Assembly (NCBI RefSeq): GCF_022048975.1
Contig: NZ_JAKMHX010000025.1
Location: forward strand, 62,001-126,000
DNA from: Sporosarcina cyprini
GTDB taxonomy: Bacteria > Bacillota > Bacilli > Bacillales_A > Planococcaceae
DNA: 64,000 bases
Direction: 5' to 3'
How positions within the stretch are numbered: position 1 is the first letter of the stretch; each line of letters starts with the position of its first letter. Below the pieces are notes generated by a model. The model did not search any database, was not told the DNA's origin, and saw only the letters and a program-made list of their open reading frames with translations. Below are positions 34,192-43,341 of the stretch, one piece after another. The translations under genes were made by a program, and so were the position numbers.

Positions 34192-35753
34192 TGCAAATAC
34201 TCCTCGATCCCAAATATCTTTTTACTATTTTGCTGTTAGGTACAATTGTCTTTATTACGTATTTGTCAAAAAGAAATGAAAATGCAAGCGATTTTTTCGT
34301 TGGAGGCCGACAATTCGGATGGTTTACGAATGGCTCAGCGATTGCAGGAGACTATTTAAGTGCTGCGACGTTTCTCGGGCTGGCAGGTCTCACCTTTTCA
34401 ATTGGTTATGATGGAGCATTTTATACATTTAGCTTTTCAATAGGGTTAACACTTTTGGCACTGTTTGTTGCCGGTCCATTGCGTCGTTTGGGAGCATATA
34501 CTGTTGCCGATTTTGTTGCGTACCGTTTTCACAGCAAACGTGCCAGAATTATAGCGGTTATTGTTGTGTTAGCTATTTCTGGTTTTTATGCCGCACCGCA
34601 GCTGCTTGGGGCGGCATCTATATTAAGTATGTTTTTCGGTACTTCCTATGAATTCGGTATTTTATTTACAAGTCTTGTAATGATATTCTATGTCGGAGTC
34701 GGCGGTATGAAAGGAACGACATTAAATCAGGCTTTGGAGCTTTGGATCCGATTGTTCGCTTTTATCGTTATGGTAGCGGCTGCCATTTACGGTGGATTCC
34801 ATTACCAGAAAATTTTGGCCGTCATCAGTGATTTCAGTGGAACAATTGCAAACACAGGAAACTATACAGAGAACGGAAAGGATATTGTTTTTAACGGAGA
34901 GAAATGGTATAAATCTGGTTTATTCAATCCGAACTTTTGGCATAGTATTTCCATGGTGATTGGACTTGCACTAGGAGTCCTTGGGCTTCCCCATATTTTA
35001 TTGCGTTTTTATACAAACCCAAATGCCAAGGCTGCACGTAAGTCTGCAGTTATGTCGATTGGGATTGCCAGTTTGTTCTTCGGGCTTGCTGTATACCTCG
35101 GAGTGGTTGGCAGAGCGATCTTCTTGGAAGGGAATGCAAGTACTGAAGTGATGAAAAATTTGGTGACCGGTGGAGATAACATGGTTGTTCCGTCCATCGC
35201 CACGGCACTTGGCGGCCAATGGTTACTAGGATTTGTCATTGCCGGAGCGTTTGCAGCGATTTTCTCTAACCTGTCGGGACTATTTATTGCTAGCTCAGGG
35301 GCGATTGCCCATGATCTGTATGCCAAGTTTTCAAAGAAAGAACTAACTCAAAAACAGCGTGTTCGTGCAGGGAAATGGGCAATAGTATTTCTCGGCGTGT
35401 TTTATGGAGTACTTGGTTTATTGGTCAAAACTGCATCAATCGGTCACCTTGTTGCGCTAGCTTTTACCGTTGGGGCAAGCACATTTGCACCGATTTTTAT
35501 TCTTGGTATATGGTGGCGGGGCATCACTGAAAAAGGAGCCATTGCTGGTCTCGTCATCGGACTATTAGCTTCCTTGTTCATGATCTTTTTCTCTTCGGTT
35601 TTACCGGAAGCCTTGCAATTTAGAGTCCCAGGAATCATTACTGTTCCAATCGGATTCTTATCAGTTTATATCGTATCCAAATTGGATGGAAAAGTGCCGG
35701 CAGACGTTAACTTGTTCATGCGGAAAGTTCATGCTAAAGAAGAAATCTCGTAA
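34188..35753 (+). CDS. Solute:sodium symporter (ActP-like)
   Basis: A 521-residue SSS-family transporter with about 13 membrane helices. Signature stretches include the opening SKRNENASDFFVGGRQFGW, NGSAIAGDYLSAATFLGLAG (Na-binding helix 1) and PHILLRFYTNPNAKAARKS. With an adjacent DUF485 gene this is most like the ActP acetate/glycolate permeases, which take up short monocarboxylates with sodium. The precise substrate is inference. A terminator follows at 35811. Confidence 0.9.
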   Translation: MMQILLDPKYLFTILLLGTIVFITYLSKRNENASDFFVGGRQFGWFTNGSAIAGDYLSAATFLGLAGLTFSIGYDGAFYTFSFSIGLTLLALFVAGPLRRLGAYTVADFVAYRFHSKRARIIAVIVVLAISGFYAAPQLLGAASILSMFFGTSYEFGILFTSLVMIFYVGVGGMKGTTLNQALELWIRLFAFIVMVAAAIYGGFHYQKILAVISDFSGTIANTGNYTENGKDIVFNGEKWYKSGLFNPNFWHSISMVIGLALGVLGLPHILLRFYTNPNAKAARKSAVMSIGIASLFFGLAVYLGVVGRAIFLEGNASTEVMKNLVTGGDNMVVPSIATALGGQWLLGFVIAGAFAAIFSNLSGLFIASSGAIAHDLYAKFSKKELTQKQRVRAGKWAIVFLGVFYGVLGLLVKTASIGHLVALAFTVGASTFAPIFILGIWWRGITEKGAIAGLVIGLLASLFMIFFSSVLPEALQFRVPGIITVPIGFLSVYIVSKLDGKVPADVNLFMRKVHAKEEIS

Positions 35754-35810
35754 TGGAGTACCAACTAAGAGACAAGTGAAGTGAATCTGGCCAATTTGAT
35801 TTAAACAAAG

Positions 35811-35852
35811 AAAAGCGCCAACATGGGAAATTCCCCGTGCAGGTGCTTTTAT
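35811..35852 (+). terminator. Terminator after the symporter operon
   Basis: AAAAGCGCC ... GGTGCTTTT outer arms with an inner CATGGG / CCCCGTG stem. The inner part recurs almost exactly at 36322-36354. Confidence 0.82.
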
Positions 35853-35901
35853 AGTCTAGTTCTAAACTTGCCTGATTGAGAAGCGTTTAGATGATCAGTT
35901 T

Positions 35902-36114
35902 TTATAGTGTCCGTGTAATCGATAATTTTCTGTGCATCGCCGCAATCTCCGGATTCTCTCTTTTCCATGCTTCATTTATGATCATAGGGATCTTGTACTG
36001 CTTTACCAATTCATTCATCAACTCGGCCAGCAAGATACCCCTTCTAGGTTGATCTGCATGGATGATTTGTTCATATGCTATCTGATAATCGGCCAATGAT
36101 TTCTTAGCTGCCAA
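35902..36114 (-). CDS. Conserved small protein, function unknown
   Basis: A 70-residue protein with a TTG start behind GGAGG at a seven-base gap. The sequence (YQIAYEQIIHADQPRRGILL, LMNELVKQYKIPMII, WKRENPEIAAMHRKL) is predicted helical, soluble and mildly basic. I do not recognise a named family. It sits between two near-identical hairpin repeats and is transcribed against its neighbours. Confidence 0.6.
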   Translation of the reverse strand: MAAKKSLADYQIAYEQIIHADQPRRGILLAELMNELVKQYKIPMIINEAWKRENPEIAAMHRKLSITRTL

Positions 36115-36315
36115 TCGAATTCCTCCAAAGTTGTTGTTATTTACTGCTTGTCTTCCATCAAGGTCTGAAGACGATAAGTCATGATTCGTTTAATACTTTG
36201 ATTTTATAGGTTTCCCAGCAAGGCATCAATGCTTTAGGGTAACGAGGAATTAACAATACTTTAAGAAGAGATTTTCCTGCCTAAATGTCTCTGAGTGGCA
36301 ATGGTATTATATATC

Positions 36316-36355
36316 AACATCCGCATGGGACATTCCCCGTGCGGGTGTTTTTATG
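36316..36355 (+). terminator. Second copy of the CATGGG/CCCCGTG hairpin
   Basis: ACATCCGCATGGG / CCCCGTGCGGGTGT followed by TTTTTATGAC. It has terminator form on the plus strand although no plus-strand gene lies directly upstream except the small minus-strand gene. Confidence 0.65.
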
Positions 36356-36409
36356 ACATAATCATCGTAGGTACGAGTCACTTACAATAATCAAAAGGGG
36401 GGCACCAGG

Positions 36410-38185
36410 ATGACGAACCATTCCCAACAGATCCTCTCACTCATAGAGGATTCCCAAGACTTTACCACGTTGGATAATCATTTTAATCGGTTTAATCCAT
36501 TCAAAGTCCTGCAAGTGGATAACTATGAAATCCGCCATTCCAATGTGTTGGCGTGGTTGCTGGATCCAAGGCAAAATCACAATTTGGGATCGTATTTTAT
36601 TAAAAAGCTATTGGCAAAGGTTTTTGTCAATCCGGCCAATTACGAGGACGAGGATAAGCTTTCCAATTATAATGTGCTGGAGCTGTGCAGCCATTCGTAT
36701 CATGATCTCGCCGTTTACAAAGAACTTGCCACTTCCAATCGGAAACGCATTGATGTACTGGCGGTTTCTCCTGTGCATAAAACCGTCGTGTTAATTGAAA
36801 ACAAATACTGGGCGAGCGAATCGGAAGGGCAGTTGGAGGAGTATATTGAGTTTGCGCGTTCTACCTATGAAGGATATCGAATTGTCCCGATTTTTCTCAC
36901 GCTGCTGGACGAGGAGCCGACCCACGAGGATTATTTAATGCTTGGTTATTCGGATGTGCTCGGCATCTTGCAGAACTTGCTGAGTTCACAGGTCAACTAT
37001 ATGAATTCGCATGTGCATGCGTTTCTTTCCTACTACGTAGATATCTTGGAAGATCAGCTCGTTCAGAATGAGGAATTGAATGATATCGGCATGGCGCTTT
37101 ATAAAAACCATAAGGAAGCGGTCGACTTTTTGTATCAGCATGGGCAGGCTGCGAATTTCAGAGAAGTGGATGATTCGGATGCGGTACTTCATACATATTT
37201 ACGCCATAAGGAGACAATCGATTTCATAAAAAAGGTCGGGGATAGTCTTCTGAAGGAGGCTTTCTTGCGGTTTGCCCGGAAGATGAACTGGTCAGAGCAT
37301 TTAGTTACGGCGCATTTCCGGGTTCCTCATTTTCTGGAACAATCGTGGTACGACCATTTCGAAGAGGAGGATTTGCGCAAATCATGGTGGATGAACCGGG
37401 GGCTGATTGCTTGGTTCGAACGGGCAGATCACCGGATGAAGCTGCGCGTGGAGGTTGGCCCGCTTGAGCACGGAAAACGAGTGAAGCTACTGAAGGCACT
37501 TCAGGTGAAAGGAATAGATGTGAGGGAGCAGGCATTTGAAGAGGGGCGCCAGTACACGCGCATCTACATGGATGCCGAGTGTCCGGCCTCATGGGATGAC
37601 GTGGATGCGCTGATCCAAACGATGGAGCGGTTGTATGAGAAAGAGGCATTTCAGGTTGTATTGAAGCAAATTGAAGAGGCTCTTCAAATGGATACACAGC
37701 AGGAGCCGGCCGTTCTCCCAATGCCTGATGCACCATTGGCCAAAGCATTTCAGGAATTCGCCGAGGAACAACATATCCTGCCTGACCATTTCTACGTCCA
37801 TCCGAGCCTGCCATGTTTTATTGAACCGGAATGGACGAACTTTCCCGCGAACTATGAAGTGACCGAAAGATATTGGCTCGGTCAACCGCTAATCGCCTGG
37901 TTCAGCAGAAGAAGTACAGCGGTCCGTTTAATTGTAGAAGTCGGGCCGTTGCCGTCTGAAAAGAGGAACGCCTTCCTGCAGGGACTCGAGGAACAAGGTA
38001 TTCCTGTGCGCGCTCTTGCTTATGAAGAGGGAAGGAAATACACCCGTATTTATTCGCGTGCGGTACCGGTAGCGAATTTGGAGGATGCGGCTGAGCTGAA
38101 AGGGGCTATGGAGCAGTTAGTTCGAAGCCGAGAGTTTGAGATGTTGCGTGGGCAGGTTGAGCGGGCGATTGAGAAGTTAATATAA
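36410..38185 (+). CDS. PD-(D/E)XK nuclease family protein with duplicated C-terminal module
   Basis: A 591-residue protein. Residues about 25-200 form a PD-(D/E)XK domain (PDDEXK_20-like): EIRHSNVLAWLLDP, RIDVLAV with D115, VVLIENKYWA with E130 and K132, and GQLEEYIEFA. The remaining part contains two copies of a ~95-residue module, at about 294-387 and 455-549. Shared motifs are GLIAWFER / PLIAWFSR, VEVGPL, GI(D/P)VR and EEGR(Q/K)YTRIY. The modules have no name I recognise and may bind nucleic acid or an effector. GGGGGGCACC precedes the ATG. A decayed copy of its last ~40 codons lies at 46415-46535. Confidence 0.85.
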   Translation: MTNHSQQILSLIEDSQDFTTLDNHFNRFNPFKVLQVDNYEIRHSNVLAWLLDPRQNHNLGSYFIKKLLAKVFVNPANYEDEDKLSNYNVLELCSHSYHDLAVYKELATSNRKRIDVLAVSPVHKTVVLIENKYWASESEGQLEEYIEFARSTYEGYRIVPIFLTLLDEEPTHEDYLMLGYSDVLGILQNLLSSQVNYMNSHVHAFLSYYVDILEDQLVQNEELNDIGMALYKNHKEAVDFLYQHGQAANFREVDDSDAVLHTYLRHKETIDFIKKVGDSLLKEAFLRFARKMNWSEHLVTAHFRVPHFLEQSWYDHFEEEDLRKSWWMNRGLIAWFERADHRMKLRVEVGPLEHGKRVKLLKALQVKGIDVREQAFEEGRQYTRIYMDAECPASWDDVDALIQTMERLYEKEAFQVVLKQIEEALQMDTQQEPAVLPMPDAPLAKAFQEFAEEQHILPDHFYVHPSLPCFIEPEWTNFPANYEVTERYWLGQPLIAWFSRRSTAVRLIVEVGPLPSEKRNAFLQGLEEQGIPVRALAYEEGRKYTRIYSRAVPVANLEDAAELKGAMEQLVRSREFEMLRGQVERAIEKLI

Positions 38186-38204
38186 TATGGTTACGTGTTA
38201 CTAG

Positions 38205-38240
38205 AGAGTGCGAGTCTGCGAGGATTCAGCACTCTTTTTC
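38205..38240 (+). terminator. Terminator after the PD-(D/E)XK gene
   Basis: AGAGTGC (38205-38211) / GCACTCT (38229-38235) followed by TTTTC. Confidence 0.82.
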
Positions 38241-38588
38241 TTTACTGAATTTAGGGGGATCCTTTAAAGAGTATTACCATGTAATTGATTTAGTGCAACT
38301 ACCTCGTTGTTAGCATTTTAATATCTTTTTGGAAATATTCAAAAAAGCATTTCATGGTATTCTTGTTCATGTGATTGCTCGAGAAGTGCTAACAAGGAGT
38401 GAAATTACAGAGCCATAAACGCCCTTTTTAGTCGACGGTTTACTTGCTGGCAACAATCCTTTATACATAATTAGAGCAATACTATCATCAGCTATAAAAC
38501 TTTTTTATTGGCTGTTAAAATTATTTGAATTTCCTCTATCAGTTATATCCTTGTAATCTTTATTTACAGAGTATTCGCTCCTAGTATG
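38241..38588. other. Intergenic region upstream of the M20/oligopeptide operon
   Basis: About 350 AT-rich bases without a coding frame. The operon promoter should lie here but no hexamer pair stands out. Confidence 0.35.
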
Positions 38589-38602
38589 TGAAAGCGATTA
38601 CA
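38589..38602 (+). promoter_or_regulatory. CcpA catabolite-responsive element (cre)
   Basis: TGAAAGCGATTACA matches the cre consensus TGWAANCGNTNWCA at every position and lies 26 bases before the first gene of the peptidase/oligopeptide operon, in a place suited to repression. Confidence 0.78.
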
Positions 38603-38628
38603 ACAGAGAAGGGCAGGAGAGCGACTTG

Positions 38629-39816
38629 ATGAGCAAGGAATCTTTGTTTAATAAGGTGGAGGAATTGAAACAAGACTTGTTCGGGTTGGCTGCATTTATA
38701 CATGCCAATCCTGAATTGGGCAATGAAGAGTTTCAGGCAGTGGACCGGATTACAAAAACCTTGGAAAGTAATGGGTTTTTAGTCGAAGTCGGTTTGGCTG
38801 GTCTCGATACTGCATTCCGTGCAAGGTATACGGTGGGCTCAGGAGGACCGGTGTTAGGTCTGTTATGTGAATATGATGCGCTGAAAGATTTAGGTCATGG
38901 TTGTGGACATAATTTGCAATCCCCATCTGTACTTGGCGCCGCAATTGCTTTATCAAAATTGGAGGATTTACCGCCTTGTACGATTGAAGTGATCGGGACA
39001 CCTGCTGAAGAAACAACAAGTGGAAAAATCCCTATGGCACAACAAGGATACTTCGATCACTTGGATATTGCTTTAATGATGCACGGAGGTGACAGGACAA
39101 CTGTGGATGGCCGGTCGCTAGCAGTTGATAACTTCGAATTTGTATTTGAAGGCAAAGCTTCTCATGCTGCAGTGGCTCCGGAAAAAGGGATTAGCGCGTT
39201 AGATGGTGTTTTAATGACGTTTAATGGAATGGAGTACTTGAGGGAGCATGTCCGTTCAGATGTGCGAATCCACGGAATCATTACAGATGGGGGGATAGCA
39301 GCGAATATTGTGCCGGAGAGGGCTGCTGCAAAGTTTTCTATCCGTGCAATTAACCGGCCTTATTTAAATACAGTTGTCGAACGTGCATTGAATGTCGCAA
39401 GAGGGGCTGCCTTGGCCACTGGGACGAAGGTTCATATCCACCCGTCCAAATCGTTGGAAAGTAAATTGAACGTTCAGGCACTGAATGATTTACTTTTAGA
39501 GAACGCAAAGTTGGCGGGTGCGAAAAACATTACACCCCCACGTGAAAAAACAGGATCAACTGATTTTAGTATCGTCACACACCGAGTGCCAGGTGCTTGC
39601 ATCCGGGTTGCATTTGTTCCGCAAGGCACACCGAATCATACAAAAGAATGGGTAGAGGCTTCCAATAGCAAGGAAGGGAACGAAGCAATCGTTACTGCGG
39701 CAAAGACATTGGGTGCTACGTGTATAGATGTGCTCTCTTCCTCGGCATTAATGGATGTTATTAAGGGGCAATTCAGAGAAGAGAAAGAGCTACAAGAAAA
39801 CTTGATATTACAATAA
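38629..39816 (+). CDS. M20D-family amidohydrolase/peptidase
   Basis: A 395-residue M20D metallopeptidase resembling AbgB-type aminobenzoyl-glutamate or N-acyl-amino-acid hydrolases. Metal ligands are seen in LGHGCGHN, in GTPAEETTSGK, and in MMHGGDRTT; the dimerisation lid starts near EFVFEGKASHAAVAPEKG. It hydrolyses an amide bond of an N-acylated amino acid or peptide. ATG 38629 follows AGGAG by nine bases; the preceding in-frame TTG is less likely. It is the first gene of a six-gene operon with a dipeptide/oligopeptide ABC importer, so its substrate is probably imported by that system. Confidence 0.9.
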   Translation: MSKESLFNKVEELKQDLFGLAAFIHANPELGNEEFQAVDRITKTLESNGFLVEVGLAGLDTAFRARYTVGSGGPVLGLLCEYDALKDLGHGCGHNLQSPSVLGAAIALSKLEDLPPCTIEVIGTPAEETTSGKIPMAQQGYFDHLDIALMMHGGDRTTVDGRSLAVDNFEFVFEGKASHAAVAPEKGISALDGVLMTFNGMEYLREHVRSDVRIHGIITDGGIAANIVPERAAAKFSIRAINRPYLNTVVERALNVARGAALATGTKVHIHPSKSLESKLNVQALNDLLLENAKLAGAKNITPPREKTGSTDFSIVTHRVPGACIRVAFVPQGTPNHTKEWVEASNSKEGNEAIVTAAKTLGATCIDVLSSSALMDVIKGQFREEKELQENLILQ

Positions 39817-39830
39817 GAGGGGGAAGAATA

Positions 39831-41384
39831 ATGGGTAAGAAGTTTTTCTATGTGTTGGTAGCAGCTTTGCTGTTAATTCTATCTGCATGCACGACTACAA
39901 GTAAGCCACCTAGTGAAAGTGGTGGTTCAGCAACGAGCGGTAAAGATACGAGTACATTAACGATTTCATTAGGTCCCGATATGCTGACTTGGGATATTCA
40001 TAACCATACAACGACTGCTACAGAGGCTATTCACGTTAATGTATTTGACTATCTGTTAATGAGAGACACGGAAGGGGAAATCCAGCCACATCTCGCGAAA
40101 GAGTGGAAGCAAGTCGATGATACGACGTATGAATTTACATTGACTGAGGGCGTGAAATTTCATAATGGAGATGATTTGACAGCAGAAGATGTCAAATTTA
40201 CATTGGAGCGCGTTGCTACGGACGAAACATTAAAAAGCCATGGTGACTTTGACACAATTAAAGAAGTAAAAGTACTGGATCCGCTAACTTTCCAAATCAT
40301 CACGCACGAGCCGGATCCGATGCTGATAAGCCGAATTTCAAGACAAGCGTCAGGTATCCTTCCGAAAAAATATATAGAAGAAAACGGAATGGATGAATTC
40401 CTGAAGGCGCCAATTGGTTCAGGTCCATATAAATTCAAAGAATGGAAAAAGGATAGCCAAATTACCTTAGTAAAGAACGAAGACTATTTCGGAAAGAAAG
40501 GCGAATGGGATGAAGTTGTATTTAGGGCTATCCCCGAAGACTCTACGCGTGTAGCTGAGCTATTGACGGACAGCGTCAATATTATCGCCAATGTCCCGCC
40601 GAGTGATTGGAACCGGATAAATGAGTCCGAAAATAGTCAAATAGTTAACGGACCTTCAAACCGTACGTATATGCTTTTCCTTCGTACTCAAGAAGGATGG
40701 CCGACATCAGACGTGAAGGTGCGCCAAGCGATTGACTACGCAATTGACGACAAAGCATTAGTCGAAACTTTACTAGACGGCGGAGGAACACCGACTTTGA
40801 CGAGAGTAAACCCTGGCAATGTCGGTTTTGAAGAGAGCTTGTACGATCAATATAACTATGATGTTGATAAAGCAAAAAAATTGTTAGAAGAAGCAGGATA
40901 TAATGGTGGTTTGACAATTGAATTAGCTGGTCCAACAGGCAGATATCTTAAAGACCGTGAAGTTATGCAATTGATTGCAGGAATGCTTGAAGAAGTGGGC
41001 ATTCATACGAAAATGAACTTGCTACAATGGAGCAGCTTCACTGAGTTAAGAGATCAGGAAAAGCATAAAGAAGGCTATTTAATTGCTCTTGGATCGTCTT
41101 TCTTTGATGCTGGTCAAGCATTGGATTACTACGGGACTGAACGTTCTGCTTCCATAAATGGATATAGTAACGAAGAAATCGATAAGTTGTTGGAAGAAGC
41201 CAATACGTCACTGGATCCAGCGGTAAGAACTGCAAAGTACCAAGAGATTCAGAAGATTGCTAGTGTGGAAGTGCCGATCATTCCATTATTCCAGGTTGAT
41301 CAGTTCTTCGGTGTAACTGATGGGATTGAATATGCTCCACGCTTAGATGAATTAATATACATTCCGGATGTTCACAAAAAATAA
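39831..41384 (+). CDS. Oligopeptide ABC transporter substrate-binding lipoprotein
   Basis: A 517-residue family-5 solute-binding protein. The N-terminus is a lipoprotein signal (FFYVLVAALLLILSAC, lipobox LSAC with the Cys to be lipidated), followed by a Ser/Gly linker and the SBP_bac_5 core (EWKQVDDTTYEFTLTEGVKF, YKFKEWKKDSQITLVKNEDYF). It binds di- or oligopeptides or similar ligands outside the membrane and hands them to the permease. GAGGGGGAAG precedes the ATG. A stem-loop follows before the first permease gene. Confidence 0.94.
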   Translation: MGKKFFYVLVAALLLILSACTTTSKPPSESGGSATSGKDTSTLTISLGPDMLTWDIHNHTTTATEAIHVNVFDYLLMRDTEGEIQPHLAKEWKQVDDTTYEFTLTEGVKFHNGDDLTAEDVKFTLERVATDETLKSHGDFDTIKEVKVLDPLTFQIITHEPDPMLISRISRQASGILPKKYIEENGMDEFLKAPIGSGPYKFKEWKKDSQITLVKNEDYFGKKGEWDEVVFRAIPEDSTRVAELLTDSVNIIANVPPSDWNRINESENSQIVNGPSNRTYMLFLRTQEGWPTSDVKVRQAIDYAIDDKALVETLLDGGGTPTLTRVNPGNVGFEESLYDQYNYDVDKAKKLLEEAGYNGGLTIELAGPTGRYLKDREVMQLIAGMLEEVGIHTKMNLLQWSSFTELRDQEKHKEGYLIALGSSFFDAGQALDYYGTERSASINGYSNEEIDKLLEEANTSLDPAVRTAKYQEIQKIASVEVPIIPLFQVDQFFGVTDGIEYAPRLDELIYIPDVHKK

Positions 41385-41398
41385 GGCTTGAAGGAAAC

Positions 41399-41430
41399 GG
41401 CAGCGGACTGCTTTTACAGCAGACCCTGCC
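41399..41430 (+). promoter_or_regulatory. Intercistronic stem-loop after the binding-protein gene
   Basis: GGCAGCGGACTGC / GCAGACCCTGCC (41399-41411, 41419-41430) with no T-run. Such hairpins often stabilise the 3' end of binding-protein mRNA so that it outnumbers the permease message. Confidence 0.6.
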
Positions 41431-41455
41431 GGCATTCTATTAAGGGAGGATCACT

Positions 41456-42373
41456 ATGTGGAGATACTTTATTAGTCGGCTTTTGCAAATTCCAATTGTA
41501 CTTCTTATCATATCTCTTATGATCTTCGTACTAGTTTACGTAGCAGGAGATCCAGTGGCGATGATGCTACCTGCAGAAGCGACACAACAAGAGATACAGA
41601 CATTGCGTGCAGCTTTAGGATTTGATCAACCATTTTACATACAGTTTTGGAATTACGTAGTTGACTTGGTGCAAGGGGATTTTGGTGAATCTTATAAATA
41701 CGGTGTTTCTGCTCTAGGGTTAGTCTTGGAAAGACTGCCTGCAACACTAGAATTGGCTACGGCTTCAATGATTATGGCAATCATTATTGCAGTGCCACTT
41801 GGTATTATTTCAGCTCTAAAACCAAACGGCATAATTGATTTGTTCGCTACAAGTTTATCTGCACTAGGAAAAGCAATTCCGAACTTCTGGCTAGGTATTA
41901 TGCTTATTTTAGTTTTTGCAGTCAACTTAAAGATCATGCCAGTTTCCGGAACGGGAAGCTGGAAACATCTGATTTTGCCTGCTATTACATTGGGAACAGC
42001 TGTTTCAGCTGAAATTACTCGACTTGTCCGTTCTAATATGTTGGAAATACTTCAGCAAGATTATATTCGGACAGCAAGAAGTAAAGGACAAAAGAAAAGT
42101 GTTATCATCTTCCGTCACGCATTTCGTAATTCGCTTGTTCCAGTAATTACAATTACTATCTTACAGATGGCGAGTTTAGTAGGCGGATCTTTAATTACGG
42201 AAATGATTTTCTCATGGCCAGGACTTGGGCAATTGATCATACAGGCTGTCTACGATAAGGATCTGCCAATTATTCAAGCGGCTGTATTTGTTACTGCCAT
42301 TATGATCCTGTTAATGAATCTCGCGACGGATGTCCTTTATCGTTTCTTAGATCCGCGAATTAAATATAGCTAA
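41456..42373 (+). CDS. Oligopeptide ABC transporter permease (DppB/OppB-like)
   Basis: A 305-residue permease with about six membrane helices. It starts with the typical WRYFISRLLQIPIVLLIISL and has the conserved EAA loop EILQQDYIRTARSKGQ that docks the ATPase, as well as GLGQLIIQAVYDKDLPIIQA near the end. It pairs with the next gene product to form the channel. GGGAGG precedes the ATG. Confidence 0.95.
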   Translation: MWRYFISRLLQIPIVLLIISLMIFVLVYVAGDPVAMMLPAEATQQEIQTLRAALGFDQPFYIQFWNYVVDLVQGDFGESYKYGVSALGLVLERLPATLELATASMIMAIIIAVPLGIISALKPNGIIDLFATSLSALGKAIPNFWLGIMLILVFAVNLKIMPVSGTGSWKHLILPAITLGTAVSAEITRLVRSNMLEILQQDYIRTARSKGQKKSVIIFRHAFRNSLVPVITITILQMASLVGGSLITEMIFSWPGLGQLIIQAVYDKDLPIIQAAVFVTAIMILLMNLATDVLYRFLDPRIKYS

Positions 42374-42389
42374 GAAAGGATTTGACTAT

Positions 42390-43325
42390 ATGAAATCTTC
42401 CAGCCAGGCAGAAATCGCTGCACTTCCTGTAGATAAAAATGATAGAAGCATAAAATCAAAAAATAGATTTAAAATCTTTCTTACAAAGCTATCAAGAAGT
42501 AAGACAGGTTCCTTGGGGTTAGTAATCGTTTTTATGTTATGTGTTATGGCGATTTTTGCACCATGGATTGCTCCATTTGATCCAGGGAAAATAGATACTT
42601 CAAAAATGTTAGTCCCTCCATTTTGGTCGGATGGTGGAAGTATGGCCCATATTTTGGGGACAGACAATTTGGGGCGGGATATTTTAAGCCGTATTATTTA
42701 CGGCTCACGTATATCATTGATTGTCGGAATATTATCCGTTTTGGTTGCGGGAGCAATTGGCGTCGTGTTCGGGCTGATTTCAGGGTATTACGGTGGGAAG
42801 GTTGATAATGTGATTATGCGTCTTGTCGATGCGTTCTTGTCAGTACCAACTATTCTCTTCTGTATCGTGTTTCTGACAGTCTTAGACCCGGGGATTCCTA
42901 CATTGATTATTGTCATCGGTGTAACAAGCTGGGTGCTTTACGCCAGGATGATTCGAAGCGAAACATTAAGCCTAAGGGAACGAGAGTATGTGAAGGCAGC
43001 TAGAACAATGGGAGTGTCTGATTTCCAAATTATAAAACGACATATTCTTCCCAATGTCACTTCTTCAATTATTGTTATTTCCACATTGAGTGTAGCGAGC
43101 ACAATCATTACCGAATCTTCCTTAAGCTTTTTAGGGTTAGGGATCCAGCCGCCTACTATTTCGTGGGGAATTATGTTAAGCGAAGGGAAAGAATATGTGG
43201 CTACTAGCTGGTGGTTAGCTACGTTTCCCGGAGTGGCCATAACGATAACTGTATTAGGGATCATTTTCTTAGGGGAATGGTTGCGTGACTTGCTCGATCC
43301 GCGTTCCCAAGGAACCAATTCATAA
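42390..43325 (+). CDS. Oligopeptide ABC transporter permease (DppC/OppC-like)
   Basis: A 311-residue permease with an N-terminal OppC_N segment (SRSKTGSLGLVIVFMLCVMA), about six membrane helices, LGTDNLGRDILSRIIYG, and the EAA loop REREYVKAARTMG. It is the second channel subunit, 16 bases downstream of the first; AGAAAGGAT is the ribosome site. Confidence 0.95.
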   Translation: MKSSSQAEIAALPVDKNDRSIKSKNRFKIFLTKLSRSKTGSLGLVIVFMLCVMAIFAPWIAPFDPGKIDTSKMLVPPFWSDGGSMAHILGTDNLGRDILSRIIYGSRISLIVGILSVLVAGAIGVVFGLISGYYGGKVDNVIMRLVDAFLSVPTILFCIVFLTVLDPGIPTLIIVIGVTSWVLYARMIRSETLSLREREYVKAARTMGVSDFQIIKRHILPNVTSSIIVISTLSVASTIITESSLSFLGLGIQPPTISWGIMLSEGKEYVATSWWLATFPGVAITITVLGIIFLGEWLRDLLDPRSQGTNS

Positions 43326-43341
43326 CGAGAGGGGATTCTGT

